A stretch of 64,000 nt of DNA from Sterolibacterium sp964521075. GTDB lineage: Bacteria > Pseudomonadota > Gammaproteobacteria > Burkholderiales > Rhodocyclaceae. Below the pieces are notes generated by a model. The model ran no database searches. It had not been told where the DNA came from and was given only the letters and a program-made list of their open reading frames with translations. The stretch spans positions 5,187 through 69,186 of the forward strand of contig CAZFPI010000003.1 of the NCBI GenBank assembly GCA_964521075.1, given 5' to 3'. Made by a program: the position numbers and the translations under genes. Position 1 is the first letter of the stretch. Each line of letters starts with the position of its first letter. Positions 33,865 to 42,650 of the stretch are shown piece by piece.

Positions 33865-34578
33865 ATGGCGGACATCATCTGCGTCATCGGTAACAAGGGC
33901 GGTACGGGCAAAACCACGCTTTCACACATGCTTTGTCAGGGTCTGGGCTTGATGGGGCAGCGTTCCGTTTGTGTGCTGACAGATACGGAGCGTGAGCCGC
34001 TCGACCCGACCAATCGCCGTTACCTGACAGCCGATGCCCGTTCGCGCGAGGCTTTATCCCAGGTTGTCGACAAGATCCGCTCGCTCAATGCCTGGCTGGG
34101 TGTCATCGACGGGGGGGGCAACCGCACGGAAATGGACAAGCGGCTTTATTCCATGGCGGATCTGGTGCTTTTGCCTTTCAGGGATTCGCACGAAGATATC
34201 CGCACGGTAACGCGGGATCTCGAACTATTCCCCTGTGCTTATGCCGTACCGATGCAATGGCCGACCAATGCCTGGCAGCGCGAGGCTGCGGAACGCTCCG
34301 TAAGCGAACATCTCGGTGCGTACCAGGATCGCATCCTTGATCCGGTGTTTGCCCTTTCCGCCAGCAAGCTGCTGCTTCACAAACACCTGGCCACGCCCTT
34401 GCCGGCCCCGCTGGCTAATGCCTGTCGTAGTGTGGCGAACCAGGTCGTTGATTTGCTGCAATTGCCCTTGAGTCATCAACCCGTCGCGCCGACGCGGCGC
34501 AATGGGGCCGGTATCTCTGTATCGCAGCCATTGTCGCGAACCATGCCGGAGTCGCGTTTCTGTCACGCCGGTCTTTGA
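33865..34578 (+). CDS. Orphan ParA/MinD-like ATPase (second of two)
   Basis: This 237-residue protein opens MADIICVIGNKGGTGKTTLSHML, a deviant Walker A motif (KGGTGKTT). LGVIDGGGN serves as a Walker B-like segment and MADLVLLPFRDSHEDIRTV follows. It is more divergent than the ParA protein at 28893 and has a short C-terminal tail of low complexity. There is no ParB gene nearby. ATG 33865 has a GGAGAGG site; the upstream in-frame start at 33724 lies within the methyltransferase gene and was rejected. The histidine kinase gene follows in the same direction. Cargo and function are unknown. Confidence 0.8.
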   Translation: MADIICVIGNKGGTGKTTLSHMLCQGLGLMGQRSVCVLTDTEREPLDPTNRRYLTADARSREALSQVVDKIRSLNAWLGVIDGGGNRTEMDKRLYSMADLVLLPFRDSHEDIRTVTRDLELFPCAYAVPMQWPTNAWQREAAERSVSEHLGAYQDRILDPVFALSASKLLLHKHLATPLPAPLANACRSVANQVVDLLQLPLSHQPVAPTRRNGAGISVSQPLSRTMPESRFCHAGL

Positions 34579-34687
34579 GCCCTTTGCTCTTCGTGGGCTT
34601 GTCCGGCTGCGGCTTTTTCCGGAGACTTGCTCATCCAGCCAGCATGCCGGACAATCCGTTCATTCAGATCTGGAAACGGAATCGCTC

Positions 34688-36768
34688 TTGAAACTCCCTG
34701 ATATCAAATGGCGCGTGCTGTTCGTGGCTTTGATGCCGGCTTTGCTCGTCTGCACGGCCTTGTCGCTCTATTTCATCGCCTTGCGGTATCAGGAGGTCGA
34801 AATTTCCCTGAACGCACGCGGAGCTTCTCTGGCCCGGCAGCTTGCGTCGGCTGCGGAATATGGGGCTTTCTCCGGAAACCGCACGGAGCTTTTGCGGCTG
34901 GCTGAAACGGCGGCTCGGGAACAGGATGTCGTCGCCATCAGGTTCTACGGACGCAATGGCGAGGCACTTGCCCGTGTCGACTCCCCTGCGGTCAGCGGCC
35001 ACAAGGCTGGGGTGGCCGGGGTGGCCGGGGCGGCCGGAGAACCCACGCTGGTATTTCGTGACAATATCCTCCACAGCGTTTCTGCCTTTGATGACGCCTT
35101 CCAGGCCGGGGCGATGTCGTCACGAGCCAGCGATTCCCTGGGTTCTGTCCTGATCGAGATGTCCCGCGCTCGTGCAGACCGCGAGAAAAGGGATATTCTG
35201 GGCGTCACCCTGATATTTTCCTTTGCTGCCCTGGCCATTGGCATCCTTTTTTCCCATCGGCTGGGGCGCGATGTGACAGAACCCATCCTGGCCTTGCAAA
35301 AGACAGTCTCCCGGATACACCTGGGCGATTTGCAGGCGCGTGTGGAGCATCATCCTGCGGGAACCTTGCGTTCGCTGGAGGAAGGCGTCAATGAAATGGC
35401 CATTTCATTGCAGACGAACCGCGATCACCTCGAGCGTTGCATCACGGAAGCAACTCAGGAATTACGTCTTCAAAAGGATGAGGCCGAGCGCACCAGCCTG
35501 GCAAAATCCCGGTTTCTGGCGGCGGCCAGTCACGATTTACGTCAACCGCTCCACGCCTTGATGTTGTTTACCGGCGAACTCGACCCGAAGGCCGGCGACC
35601 CCCCGCAACGACATCTGATCGACCTGATCCGCAGTGCGGTGTCTGTACTCAATGAACAGTTGAACACTCTGCTCGATATTTCGCGCATCGATCTGGGTGA
35701 TGCCCGCCTGTCGGTGGAACCCGTTGATCTGCAAACAGTCATTGAACGTGTCATTACCCTGCATGAGCCGGACGCCGCCGCCAAGGAGTTGTGCCTGCGT
35801 CATGTGCCGACGCGCTGGCGCGTCATGACGGATCCGAAGCTGCTGGAGCGCATGCTGGGCAATCTCTTGTCCAACGCCATTCGCTATACAGAATATGGCG
35901 GCATCCTGATTGGTGCGCGACGCCGGGGGGAGCGGATTTTTCTGGAGGTCTGGGATACCGGCATGGGAATCAGCCATGAACAGATCCCGCTGATTTTTCA
36001 GGAGTTTTATCAGGTCAGGAACCCGGAGCGTGACGCACAGAAGGGTTTGGGGCTGGGGCTGTCCATCGTTACCCGCCTATCGAACATGCTGAATCACCCG
36101 GTTCGTGTCCGCTCGAATCCAGGGCGAGGTTCGGTGTTCAGTATCGAACTGCCGCGCACGGAGGAAGTGCCCTCGGCTTCCTCGATGGAGGGAGGGGCTC
36201 CTCAGGGCGCACTCGCGTTACGCAACACCTTGTTCGATTTCGATGCTGACATCGTTTTGCTGGGCGGGGCGGCCGACGAGCAGGCATTGCTGGGCCACCT
36301 GCTCACCGGTTGGGGATGCCGCTCCCGCAGTGTTGATCATGTGGAGTCTTACGAAGAATCGCTGCGTCAGGGAGCCCCCGTGGCCGATGCCGTGATCTTT
36401 ACGCAGGATAGATACGACGTGGCAGCGCGTCTTGCGGGCAACAGCGGGCAGTCGGCCAGGCTTATCCTGCTGGCCGATGCTGATGATGTCGGCATCATTG
36501 ACGCGCAGTTTCCGGGCGGGTGGCTGGCCCGGGTCAATCGCCCCATCCGTCCTGCCCGCTTGCGTGCCCTGCTTCAGCAGGTGTTGCTGGCAAGCGNNNN
36601 NNNNNNNNNNNNNNNNNNNNNNNNNNNNNNNNNNNNNNNNNNNNNNNNNNNNNNNNNNNNNNNNNNNNNNNNNNNNNNNNNNNNNNNNNNNNNNNNCCCA
36701 TCCGTCCTGCCCGCTTGCGTGCCCTGCTTCAGCAGGTGTTGCTGGCAAGCGACGAGCAGGCTCCGTAG
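34688..36768 (+). CDS. Membrane histidine kinase with degenerate C-terminal receiver; gene interrupted by an assembly gap
   Basis: The N-terminus has a membrane helix (VLFVALMPALLVCTALSLYFIAL), a periplasmic region, a second helix (VTLIFSFAALAIGILF) and a HAMP-like linker. The kinase core follows, with H-box AASHDLRQPLHAL, N-box LGNLLSNAIRYTEYG, G1 WDTGMGIS and G2 GLGLGLSIV. A receiver-like tail ends in NRPIRPARLRALLQQVLLAS; it has lost the acidic pair and the phosphoacceptor pattern, so it is probably non-phosphorylated. Ns at 36597-36696 are flanked by identical 55-base ends. Joining them removes 155 bases and gives 642 codons to TAG 36768, an intact gene. TTG 34688 is the best start; a frame open from 34502 overlaps the parA-like gene. 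Confidence 0.85.
36542..36751. other. Assembly gap of 100 Ns bounded by identical 55-base ends
   Basis: The 55 bases at 36542-36596 are repeated exactly at 36697-36751, with 100 Ns between (36597-36696). A perfect overlap of this length at two contig ends is what a de Bruijn graph assembler leaves when scaffolding without merging. The duplicate should count only once. Nothing in the surrounding reading frame requires extra sequence here. Confidence 0.95.
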
Positions 36769-36815
36769 CTACATCGTCACCGCAATCCCGGGACCCCTGC
36801 CCCGGGCCGGTCATC

Positions 36816-37481
36816 CTACAGCTTGATGGATCTATGCTCTTTGGCGAGCAGCAGAGCCTGGGATCGGTTGTTGACCTTCAGTGCTTTCAGGATGGCTGAG
36901 ACATGCACCTTGACCGTACCTTCGGTCAGCCCGAGCAGTTCGCTGATTTCCCGGTTGGTCTTGCCCTGGATGAGGGGTTCGAGCACACGCATCTGCGCGG
37001 CGGTCAGGTCATATTCCTCCGCCAAAGAGCGGTTGCCACGTTTTTTGCGCGTGAGGCTGGCATCCTCGTTCAGTGAGGAAGGGATATAAATTTCTCCGGC
37101 CAATACTTGCTGCAAGGCGGATAGCAGCACTTCGCCCGGACTGGACTTGCTGACGAAACCGGAAGCCCCCGCCCGCATGGCACGATCCACGGTGCTGCGA
37201 TCGTCGAGTGCGGAAATGATGACGATCGGCATATCCGGGTAACGTTTGCGTAACACTCCCAGGCAGCCCATGCCATTCAGGCCGGGCAGCATCAGGTCAA
37301 GCAGGCACAGATCAAATCTCTCGCAGCCTTCCCTTTCCAACAGGGCCAGGGCTTCTTCGGCATCGCGAACTCCTGTGCAGTCGACGTCGCCTTCCAGTTT
37401 TCGCAAGGTTTGCAGCAAGCCTTCGCGAACCAGTGCGTGATCTTCGACAACCAACACGTTTACCATACGACTGTTTCCCAT
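36816..37481 (-). CDS. NarL/LuxR-type response regulator
   Basis: This 221-residue protein has an N-terminal receiver (VLVVEDHALVREGL, phosphoacceptor in LCLLDLMLPGLNGM, GASGFVSKSS). A C-terminal LuxR helix-turn-helix follows (LTAAQMRVLEPLIQGKTNREISELLGLTEGTVKVHVSAILKALKV). It is convergent with the membrane histidine kinase at 34688-36768 and is its likely partner. An internal ATG at 37466 with a better GGGA site could be the true start, shortening it by five residues. Target genes are unknown. Confidence 0.92.
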   Translation of the reverse strand: MGNSRMVNVLVVEDHALVREGLLQTLRKLEGDVDCTGVRDAEEALALLEREGCERFDLCLLDLMLPGLNGMGCLGVLRKRYPDMPIVIISALDDRSTVDRAMRAGASGFVSKSSPGEVLLSALQQVLAGEIYIPSSLNEDASLTRKKRGNRSLAEEYDLTAAQMRVLEPLIQGKTNREISELLGLTEGTVKVHVSAILKALKVNNRSQALLLAKEHRSIKL

Positions 37482-37707
37482 CTGCTATCAAACTGCCCAA
37501 TTCGCAGTGTGCGCCATGCTAACGCAAGCGCGCCAGAAAACAAACCCTGTTTTCCGCTTCTCTTTTCAGGTAAGGCCGTTGTTGGCCGCATTGCCAATCC
37601 GGTGGTTTTCAAGGATAATCCCCCCTTTCTTTGCGCCTGTGGCCCCAGGTTTCCTGACCTGGTGAAGTGTGGGCATGACACGGGAGCGCATGGATACGTA
37701 TTCATAT

Positions 37708-37725
37708 GGATACGGATACGGATAC
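37708..37725. repeat. GGATAC hexamer repeats upstream of rpmE
   Basis: About three successive GGATAC units lie 30-45 bases before rpmE, preceded by a related GGATACGTATTC segment. They may be a slippage-prone stretch of the rpmE leader. Confidence 0.6.
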
Positions 37726-37753
37726 GCGAACCATTACAGAGACAGGGAACATC

Positions 37754-37966
37754 ATGAAAGAATCCATCCATCCGAATTACGTCGAAATCGACGTAGCCTG
37801 CAGCTGCGGCAATAGCTTCAAGACGCGCTCCACCAGCGGCAAGCCGCTGCATATTGAAGTGTGTTCGGAGTGCCACCCCTTCTATACGGGCAAGCAGAAG
37901 ATCGTCGATACGGCTGGCCGTGTCGAACGCTTCCGCCAAAAATACGGCAACGTTCAACGTGCCTGA
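37754..37966 (+). CDS. rpmE: 50S ribosomal protein L31, zinc-binding form
   Basis: This is a 70-residue ribosomal protein. Cysteine-containing segments ACSCGNSF and VCSECHPFYTGKQ provide the four zinc ligands of the C+ type, in contrast to zinc-free paralogues. ATG 37754 (MKESIHPNY) follows ACAGGGAAC; an in-frame start at 37706 would add a low-complexity stretch and was rejected. A strong intrinsic terminator follows 22 bases after the stop, so it is monocistronic. Confidence 0.96.
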   Translation: MKESIHPNYVEIDVACSCGNSFKTRSTSGKPLHIEVCSECHPFYTGKQKIVDTAGRVERFRQKYGNVQRA

Positions 37967-37988
37967 TTTCCGGGTGGCTCCGGCAAGC

Positions 37989-38018
37989 AAAGGCAGCCTT
38001 GGCTGCCTTTTGTCTTTT
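37989..38018 (+). terminator. Intrinsic terminator of rpmE
   Basis: AAAGGCAGCC-TT-GGCTGCCTTT forms a perfect 10-bp stem with a two-base loop, followed by TGTCTTTT. Its position just after the rpmE stop fits an intrinsic terminator. Confidence 0.9.
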
Positions 38019-38096
38019 GTCCATTTGCGTTTGATAAGCCCGGCGAATATCTCTTGCGTTACATCATGCCGCATCACGCCGTAGACGTGTGACCCC

Positions 38097-39815
38097 GTGA
38101 GGCTGCCTCTGAAGTTGCCACGTTTTCCCATTCTGCCGCCCTGGCGCGGGCTTTCGCTGGCACTGGTTTGCGTGGTTTATCTCCTGGTCGGGCTGCTTGG
38201 GCACGACCCCTGGAAAAATGACGATGCCACGCATTTCGGCATTGCGCGCAGCCTGCTGGATAACGGGGATGGCCTCTTGCCGAAATCGGCCAGCCATTTC
38301 TGGCGGGAAACTCCGCCGCTTTATTACTGGATTTCTGCCGTCTGTGGCCGCCTGTTCGGGGCAATCCTGCCCTTGCACGATGCCTTGCGCCTGGCTTCCG
38401 GCGTATGCGGCGCGCTCTTTCTTGTCCTGCTGGCCTTTGCCAGCCGCTTGTTGTACAAGCCGACGCTGGCCATTCCGGTCGATGCCGATTTTTCCTTTTC
38501 GCCCCGGCGGCTGGCGGGCAATGCTGCTCCCTTGATCGCCATCGGCTGCCTTGGGCTGCTGTTGCCGATTCACGATACTCAACCGCTGGTTGCCTTCCTG
38601 GCTGCCAGTGCCGCCGCGTATGGCGGTTTGGCTCTTGTTCCTCAAAAACCTGTGGCGGGGGGCGTGCTGGCCGGTCTGGGAGTCGGGCTCGGGTTTCTTG
38701 CCTCGGGCCAGGTCGCCTTGCTTCATCTGGCTCCCTTGTTGCTGCTCATGCCGATTCATCGTCACTGGCGAACGGCAAGCAGCCTGTCAGGCTTGTTGCT
38801 GGCGGCATTCTTCGCAACCCTGGTCTGCGCTGTCTGGCCGGCCTGGCTCGCCTGGCAACATCCGGATGCTTTACCGGCGTGGCCCAGGCAGATTTTTGAA
38901 GGGTTGCAGCTTCAGCAGGATGCCTGGCGCAGGCTGCCGGAATTTGCGGAGCTTCTGGCCTGGTTCGCCTGGCCGGCCTTGCCGCTGGCTGTCTGGGCTC
39001 TCTGGCTGAATCGTCACCAGATGGCCCGGCCAGCCATTGTCTTGCCACTTTGGGGAGCATTGCTCAGTCTCACTGTTCTTGTCCTGTTTGGGGAGCCTCG
39101 CCCCCTGCAGGCGATACCCTTGCTGACTCCTCTGGTTCTTCAGGCAGCCAGCAGCGTGCATTTGCTGCGTCGTGGAGCAGCCAATGCTTTTGACTGGTTC
39201 GGCATGATGACATTCACGTTTTGCGCCGGGATGATCTGGCTGGGCGGGGTGGCCATGACGGCGGGAGTTCCGGCGAAGATTGCCCATAATTTTGCCAAGC
39301 TGGAGCCGGGATTCGTGGCCGTTTTCTCGCCGCTGGCGTACGGCATCGCCTTGTTGCTTACGGTGGCCTGGCTCTGGATGATTTTTGCCAGCCCTCGTTC
39401 TCCCTGGCGCAGCATCAGCCATTGGGCGGCAGGCTTGTCCATGACCTGGGTGTTGCTGGCAACGCTCTGGATGCCCTGGATCGACTATGGGAAAAGCTAC
39501 CGGGGCATGGCCATGCAACTGAAACAGGCACTGCCGCCGTCGGCTTCCTGTATTGCAGGACGAAACATCGGGTACGCGCAGCAGGTGTCTTTGGATTATT
39601 TCGCCGGAATCCGGACACGGCCGTCAAGTGAAGGATCAGAAAGATCGGAAAAGGCTGGAAACCCGGCCCGAGCCTGCCCCTTGATGCTGGTTCAGGCATC
39701 TTCCTGGCCGCCGAGCTCGGAGCCCGGGTGGAAAAAGCTGTGGGAAGGGCATCGCCCGGGGGATCGCAGCGAACGTTTTTATCTGTATCAGCGCGCGGCG
39801 GCGGGCCTCGAGTGA
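38097..39815 (+). CDS. GT39-family (ArnT/PMT-like) membrane glycosyltransferase
   Basis: This 572-residue protein has roughly ten or more membrane helices. Near the N-terminus it has the conserved acidic loop VGLLGHDPWKNDDATHFGIARSLL and HFWRETPPLYYWISAVCGRLFG, both typical of GT39/ArnT-like lipid-linked sugar transferases. The donor and acceptor sugars are not predictable. The start is GTG 38097; the gene follows the rpmE terminator. The periplasmic tail contains a Ser/Glu-rich, low-complexity stretch (TRPSSEGSERSEKAGNPAR) of uncertain purpose. Confidence 0.82.
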   Translation: MRLPLKLPRFPILPPWRGLSLALVCVVYLLVGLLGHDPWKNDDATHFGIARSLLDNGDGLLPKSASHFWRETPPLYYWISAVCGRLFGAILPLHDALRLASGVCGALFLVLLAFASRLLYKPTLAIPVDADFSFSPRRLAGNAAPLIAIGCLGLLLPIHDTQPLVAFLAASAAAYGGLALVPQKPVAGGVLAGLGVGLGFLASGQVALLHLAPLLLLMPIHRHWRTASSLSGLLLAAFFATLVCAVWPAWLAWQHPDALPAWPRQIFEGLQLQQDAWRRLPEFAELLAWFAWPALPLAVWALWLNRHQMARPAIVLPLWGALLSLTVLVLFGEPRPLQAIPLLTPLVLQAASSVHLLRRGAANAFDWFGMMTFTFCAGMIWLGGVAMTAGVPAKIAHNFAKLEPGFVAVFSPLAYGIALLLTVAWLWMIFASPRSPWRSISHWAAGLSMTWVLLATLWMPWIDYGKSYRGMAMQLKQALPPSASCIAGRNIGYAQQVSLDYFAGIRTRPSSEGSERSEKAGNPARACPLMLVQASSWPPSSEPGWKKLWEGHRPGDRSERFYLYQRAAAGLE

Positions 39816-39846
39816 GGACGCCGCATTTTTCTGGAACCCGCAACGA

Positions 39847-40392
39847 TCAGAGCTTGATGAAATGTTCCCGGTAATACTTCATTTCTTCGATCGACTCGTA
39901 AATGTCGGCCAGTGCGGTGTGCTTGCCGTTCTTGACTACGCCTTTCGCCAGTTCCGGTTTCCAGCGTTTGCACAGTTCCTTGAGGGTGCTCACATCGAGA
40001 TTGCGATAGTGGAAGTAATCTTCGAGCTTGGGCATGTAACGCGCCATGAAGCGGCGGTCCTGGCAGATGGAGTTGCCGCACATGGGTGAGACGCGCGCCG
40101 GAACGTGCTGTTTGAGAAAGACCAGGCAGGCGGCCTCGACCTCGGCTTCTCCCAGGGGGGATGCCTTGACCTTGTCGATCAGGCCGGAGCGGCCATGGGT
40201 GTTCTTGTTCCATTCGTCCATACCATCGAGGACGGCGTCTGTCTGGTGTACGACCCAGGCCGGGCTTTCGGCGATGGTGTTGAGTTGCGAGTCGGTGATG
40301 ACCATCGCGATTTCGATGATGCGATCACCATCGGGATTAAGTCCGGTCATCTCCATGTCGAGCCAGACGAGTGCATTCTGATCCTGAGCCAT
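39847..40392 (-). CDS. orn: Oligoribonuclease
   Basis: This 181-residue DEDDh exonuclease degrades very short RNAs and pGpG, the last step of c-di-GMP turnover. It shows exonuclease motif I WLDMEMTGLNPDGDRIIEIA, motif II around CQDRRFMARYMP and motif III HTALADIYESIEEMKYY. Its length matches E. coli Orn. It diverges from the M48 protease gene. The diguanylate cyclase elsewhere in this window gives c-di-GMP clearance a plausible local role, but Orn is essential housekeeping in any case. Confidence 0.96.
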   Translation of the reverse strand: MAQDQNALVWLDMEMTGLNPDGDRIIEIAMVITDSQLNTIAESPAWVVHQTDAVLDGMDEWNKNTHGRSGLIDKVKASPLGEAEVEAACLVFLKQHVPARVSPMCGNSICQDRRFMARYMPKLEDYFHYRNLDVSTLKELCKRWKPELAKGVVKNGKHTALADIYESIEEMKYYREHFIKL

Positions 40393-40462
40393 AAACCTGA
40401 GCCACTGCCTTTCTTTTACGCTGAAACGCCTATTCTGTCATAGTTCACGAGCCCTTCACCAG

Positions 40463-41734
40463 ATGACTTCCAGCCTGTTTTCCCAGATTTTCCTGACGGC
40501 CGTTTTCGCCAGTTTTGCCCTGCATGTCTGGCTCTCGATCCGCCAGATTCGCCACGTCCGGGCACACCGGTGTGCTGTTCCTGCGGCATTTGTCGACCGG
40601 ATTTCGCTTGAAGATCACCAGAAAGCAGCCGATTACACCTGCGGAAAATCCCGCCTGGGCATGGTCGAGCTCGCTGTCAGCACGGCACTCTTGCTGGCCT
40701 TGACCACGGGCGGCCTTCTTCAGGCCATCGCTGATCTTTGTTCGCGTTATTTTCCGGAAACGGGTTATGCCTACGGCCTGGCTTTGACCGGTGCTGTGAT
40801 CGTTCTCGGTTTTTTGGCCGATCTGCCTGCCGATCTTTATCGAAGCTTTGTGCTTGAGGCCCGTTATGGTTTCAACAAGCTCACCTGGCGGCTGTATCTG
40901 GCCGATCTTGTCCGTCATGCCCTGCTGGGCCTTTTGATCGGTGCACCGCTGCTTCTGGGGATTCTCTGGCTGATGACGCGTATGGGCAGTCTTTGGTGGC
41001 TTTGGGTCTGGCTGTTCTGGATGGGCTTCAATCTTTTGGCATTGCTGCTTTACCCGACGCTGATTGCCCCCTTGTTCAATAAATTCCAGCCGCTCGACAA
41101 TCCCGGGCTGAAATCCCGCATCGAGGCATTGCTAGAACGTTGCGGCTTTCGCGCCAGTGGCCTGTTCGTTATGGATGGTTCGAAACGCTCGACGCATGGC
41201 AATGCCTATTTCACCGGCTTCGGGCGCGGCAAGCGTATCGTTTTTTACGATACGCTGCTGGAGCGTCTGAGCCCACCGGAAATTGATGCCGTGCTGGCAC
41301 ACGAACTAGGACATTATCGTCATCGTCACGTCTGGAAGCGTATTGCCATGCTGGCTGCACTGACGCTGCTATTTTTTGCGACGCTGGGCGTTTTGATCGA
41401 TGCTCCCTGGTTTTATGGTGGCCTGGGCATCACCCGGGCCGTGCCCGAAGCCATGACACCGGGCATGATGGCAATGGCCTTGCTCCTGTTCTTTCTTGTC
41501 GTTCCCAGTTTTACCTTCATGATTTCGCCGCTGACTTCGCAGCTTTCACGCCGCCACGAATACGAGGCGGATGCCTATGCCGCCGACCAGACCGCTGCGG
41601 AGGATCTCGTGAACGCGCTGGTCAAGCTCTATCGGGACAACGCAGCTACCCTGACGCCAGACCCGCTGCATTCACTGTTTCATGACAGCCATCCGCCCGC
41701 CGCCTTGCGTATCGGGCGTCTGAAAACATTGTGA
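40463..41734 (+). CDS. M48 family membrane metalloprotease (Ste24-like)
   Basis: This 423-residue protein has multiple membrane helices and the catalytic zinc motif HELGHYRHRH near residue 277. A further candidate Glu ligand lies in SRRHEYEADAYA. It belongs to the Ste24/HtpX-like M48 branch, although without eukaryotic prenylation substrates it is likely a quality-control protease. The N-terminal transmembrane array precedes the catalytic domain. The stop overlaps the GTG of rsgA by four bases. Confidence 0.9.
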   Translation: MTSSLFSQIFLTAVFASFALHVWLSIRQIRHVRAHRCAVPAAFVDRISLEDHQKAADYTCGKSRLGMVELAVSTALLLALTTGGLLQAIADLCSRYFPETGYAYGLALTGAVIVLGFLADLPADLYRSFVLEARYGFNKLTWRLYLADLVRHALLGLLIGAPLLLGILWLMTRMGSLWWLWVWLFWMGFNLLALLLYPTLIAPLFNKFQPLDNPGLKSRIEALLERCGFRASGLFVMDGSKRSTHGNAYFTGFGRGKRIVFYDTLLERLSPPEIDAVLAHELGHYRHRHVWKRIAMLAALTLLFFATLGVLIDAPWFYGGLGITRAVPEAMTPGMMAMALLLFFLVVPSFTFMISPLTSQLSRRHEYEADAYAADQTAAEDLVNALVKLYRDNAATLTPDPLHSLFHDSHPPAALRIGRLKTL

Positions 41735-42615
41735 ATACCGTGAATTCGCCACTACAGGGGCTGATCGTTGCTGCCTTTGGCCGCCAGTACGAAATCGAAT
41801 TGCCGGATGGCCGGCGAATCACAGGTTACCCGAGGGGAAAGAAAAGCGTTTATGCCTGCGGTGACCAGGTCGAGCTGGAGCCTGCCTCGGAAAATCAGGC
41901 ACAGATGATTCGCGCCTTGCCGCGCAGCTCCTTGCTGTACCGTTCGGATGCCTGGCGTCAAAAACTGATCGTTGCCAATGCCACACAACTGGTGCTGGTG
42001 GTTGCAACAGAGCCTTCTTTTAGTGATGAGCTGCTGGCCCGGGCATTGGTTGCTGCTGAAACGGAAGGGTTGCGTAGTCTTATCGTTCTCAATAAAACCG
42101 ATCTTGCCGAAAACCTGTCTGTGGCCAGAGGCCGTCTTTTGCCCCTGCTTGAACTCGGGTATCCCGTCATTGAACTGTCTGCCCGTCAGGATGCCAGCGT
42201 CTTGACGAGGTTTCTGGAAAATCAGGTTTCTGTGCTTGTTGGGCAATCTGGCATGGGAAAGTCCACACTGGTCAATGCCCTGATTCCCGAAGCGGCGGCG
42301 GCCACGCGCGAAATTTCCACCGCGCTCGATTCCGGCAAGCATACAACCACCCACGCGCGTCTTTACCGGATGGGCCATGGGGGGGTACTGATCGACAGCC
42401 CCGGTCTGCAGGAATTCGGTCTGCATCATCTGACACGAGGCAGGATAGAGCAGGGGTTCCCGGAATTCCGGCCCTATCTGCCGCAGTGCCGGTTTCGCGA
42501 TTGTCATCATTTGAATGAACCAGGCTGCGCCATCAAGGAGGCCGTGAGTGCCGGGAAGATCGATTCCCGGCGTCATGAGCTTTTTTTGCGGATGACTGGC
42601 GAATCCGCCGTGTAA
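41731..42615 (+). CDS. rsgA: Ribosome small-subunit GTPase RsgA
   Basis: This 294-residue circularly permuted GTPase assists late 30S maturation. An N-terminal OB fold precedes the permuted G motifs, in the order NKTDL (G4), GQSGMGKST (G1) and DSPGLQEFG (G3). A C-terminal zinc knuckle reads CRFRDCHHLNEPGC. All features fit RsgA. It uses a GTG start overlapping the M48 stop, so it is coupled to that gene; ppx follows after 35 bases. Confidence 0.95.
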   Translation: MNTVNSPLQGLIVAAFGRQYEIELPDGRRITGYPRGKKSVYACGDQVELEPASENQAQMIRALPRSSLLYRSDAWRQKLIVANATQLVLVVATEPSFSDELLARALVAAETEGLRSLIVLNKTDLAENLSVARGRLLPLLELGYPVIELSARQDASVLTRFLENQVSVLVGQSGMGKSTLVNALIPEAAAATREISTALDSGKHTTTHARLYRMGHGGVLIDSPGLQEFGLHHLTRGRIEQGFPEFRPYLPQCRFRDCHHLNEPGCAIKEAVSAGKIDSRRHELFLRMTGESAV

Positions 42616-42650
42616 AATCGCCCGCGCGCCTCGTTTTCCCGGGAAATTTC

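Noticed and set aside
34502..34687. Upstream extension of the histidine kinase
   Set aside because: It overlaps the end of the ParA-like gene and encodes Arg/Ser/Cys-rich residues unlike a kinase N-terminus.
36520..36826. Frames that translate through the Ns of the kinase gene
   Set aside because: They depend on an arbitrary gap length and on a duplicated 55-base end; collapsing the overlap restores a single frame.
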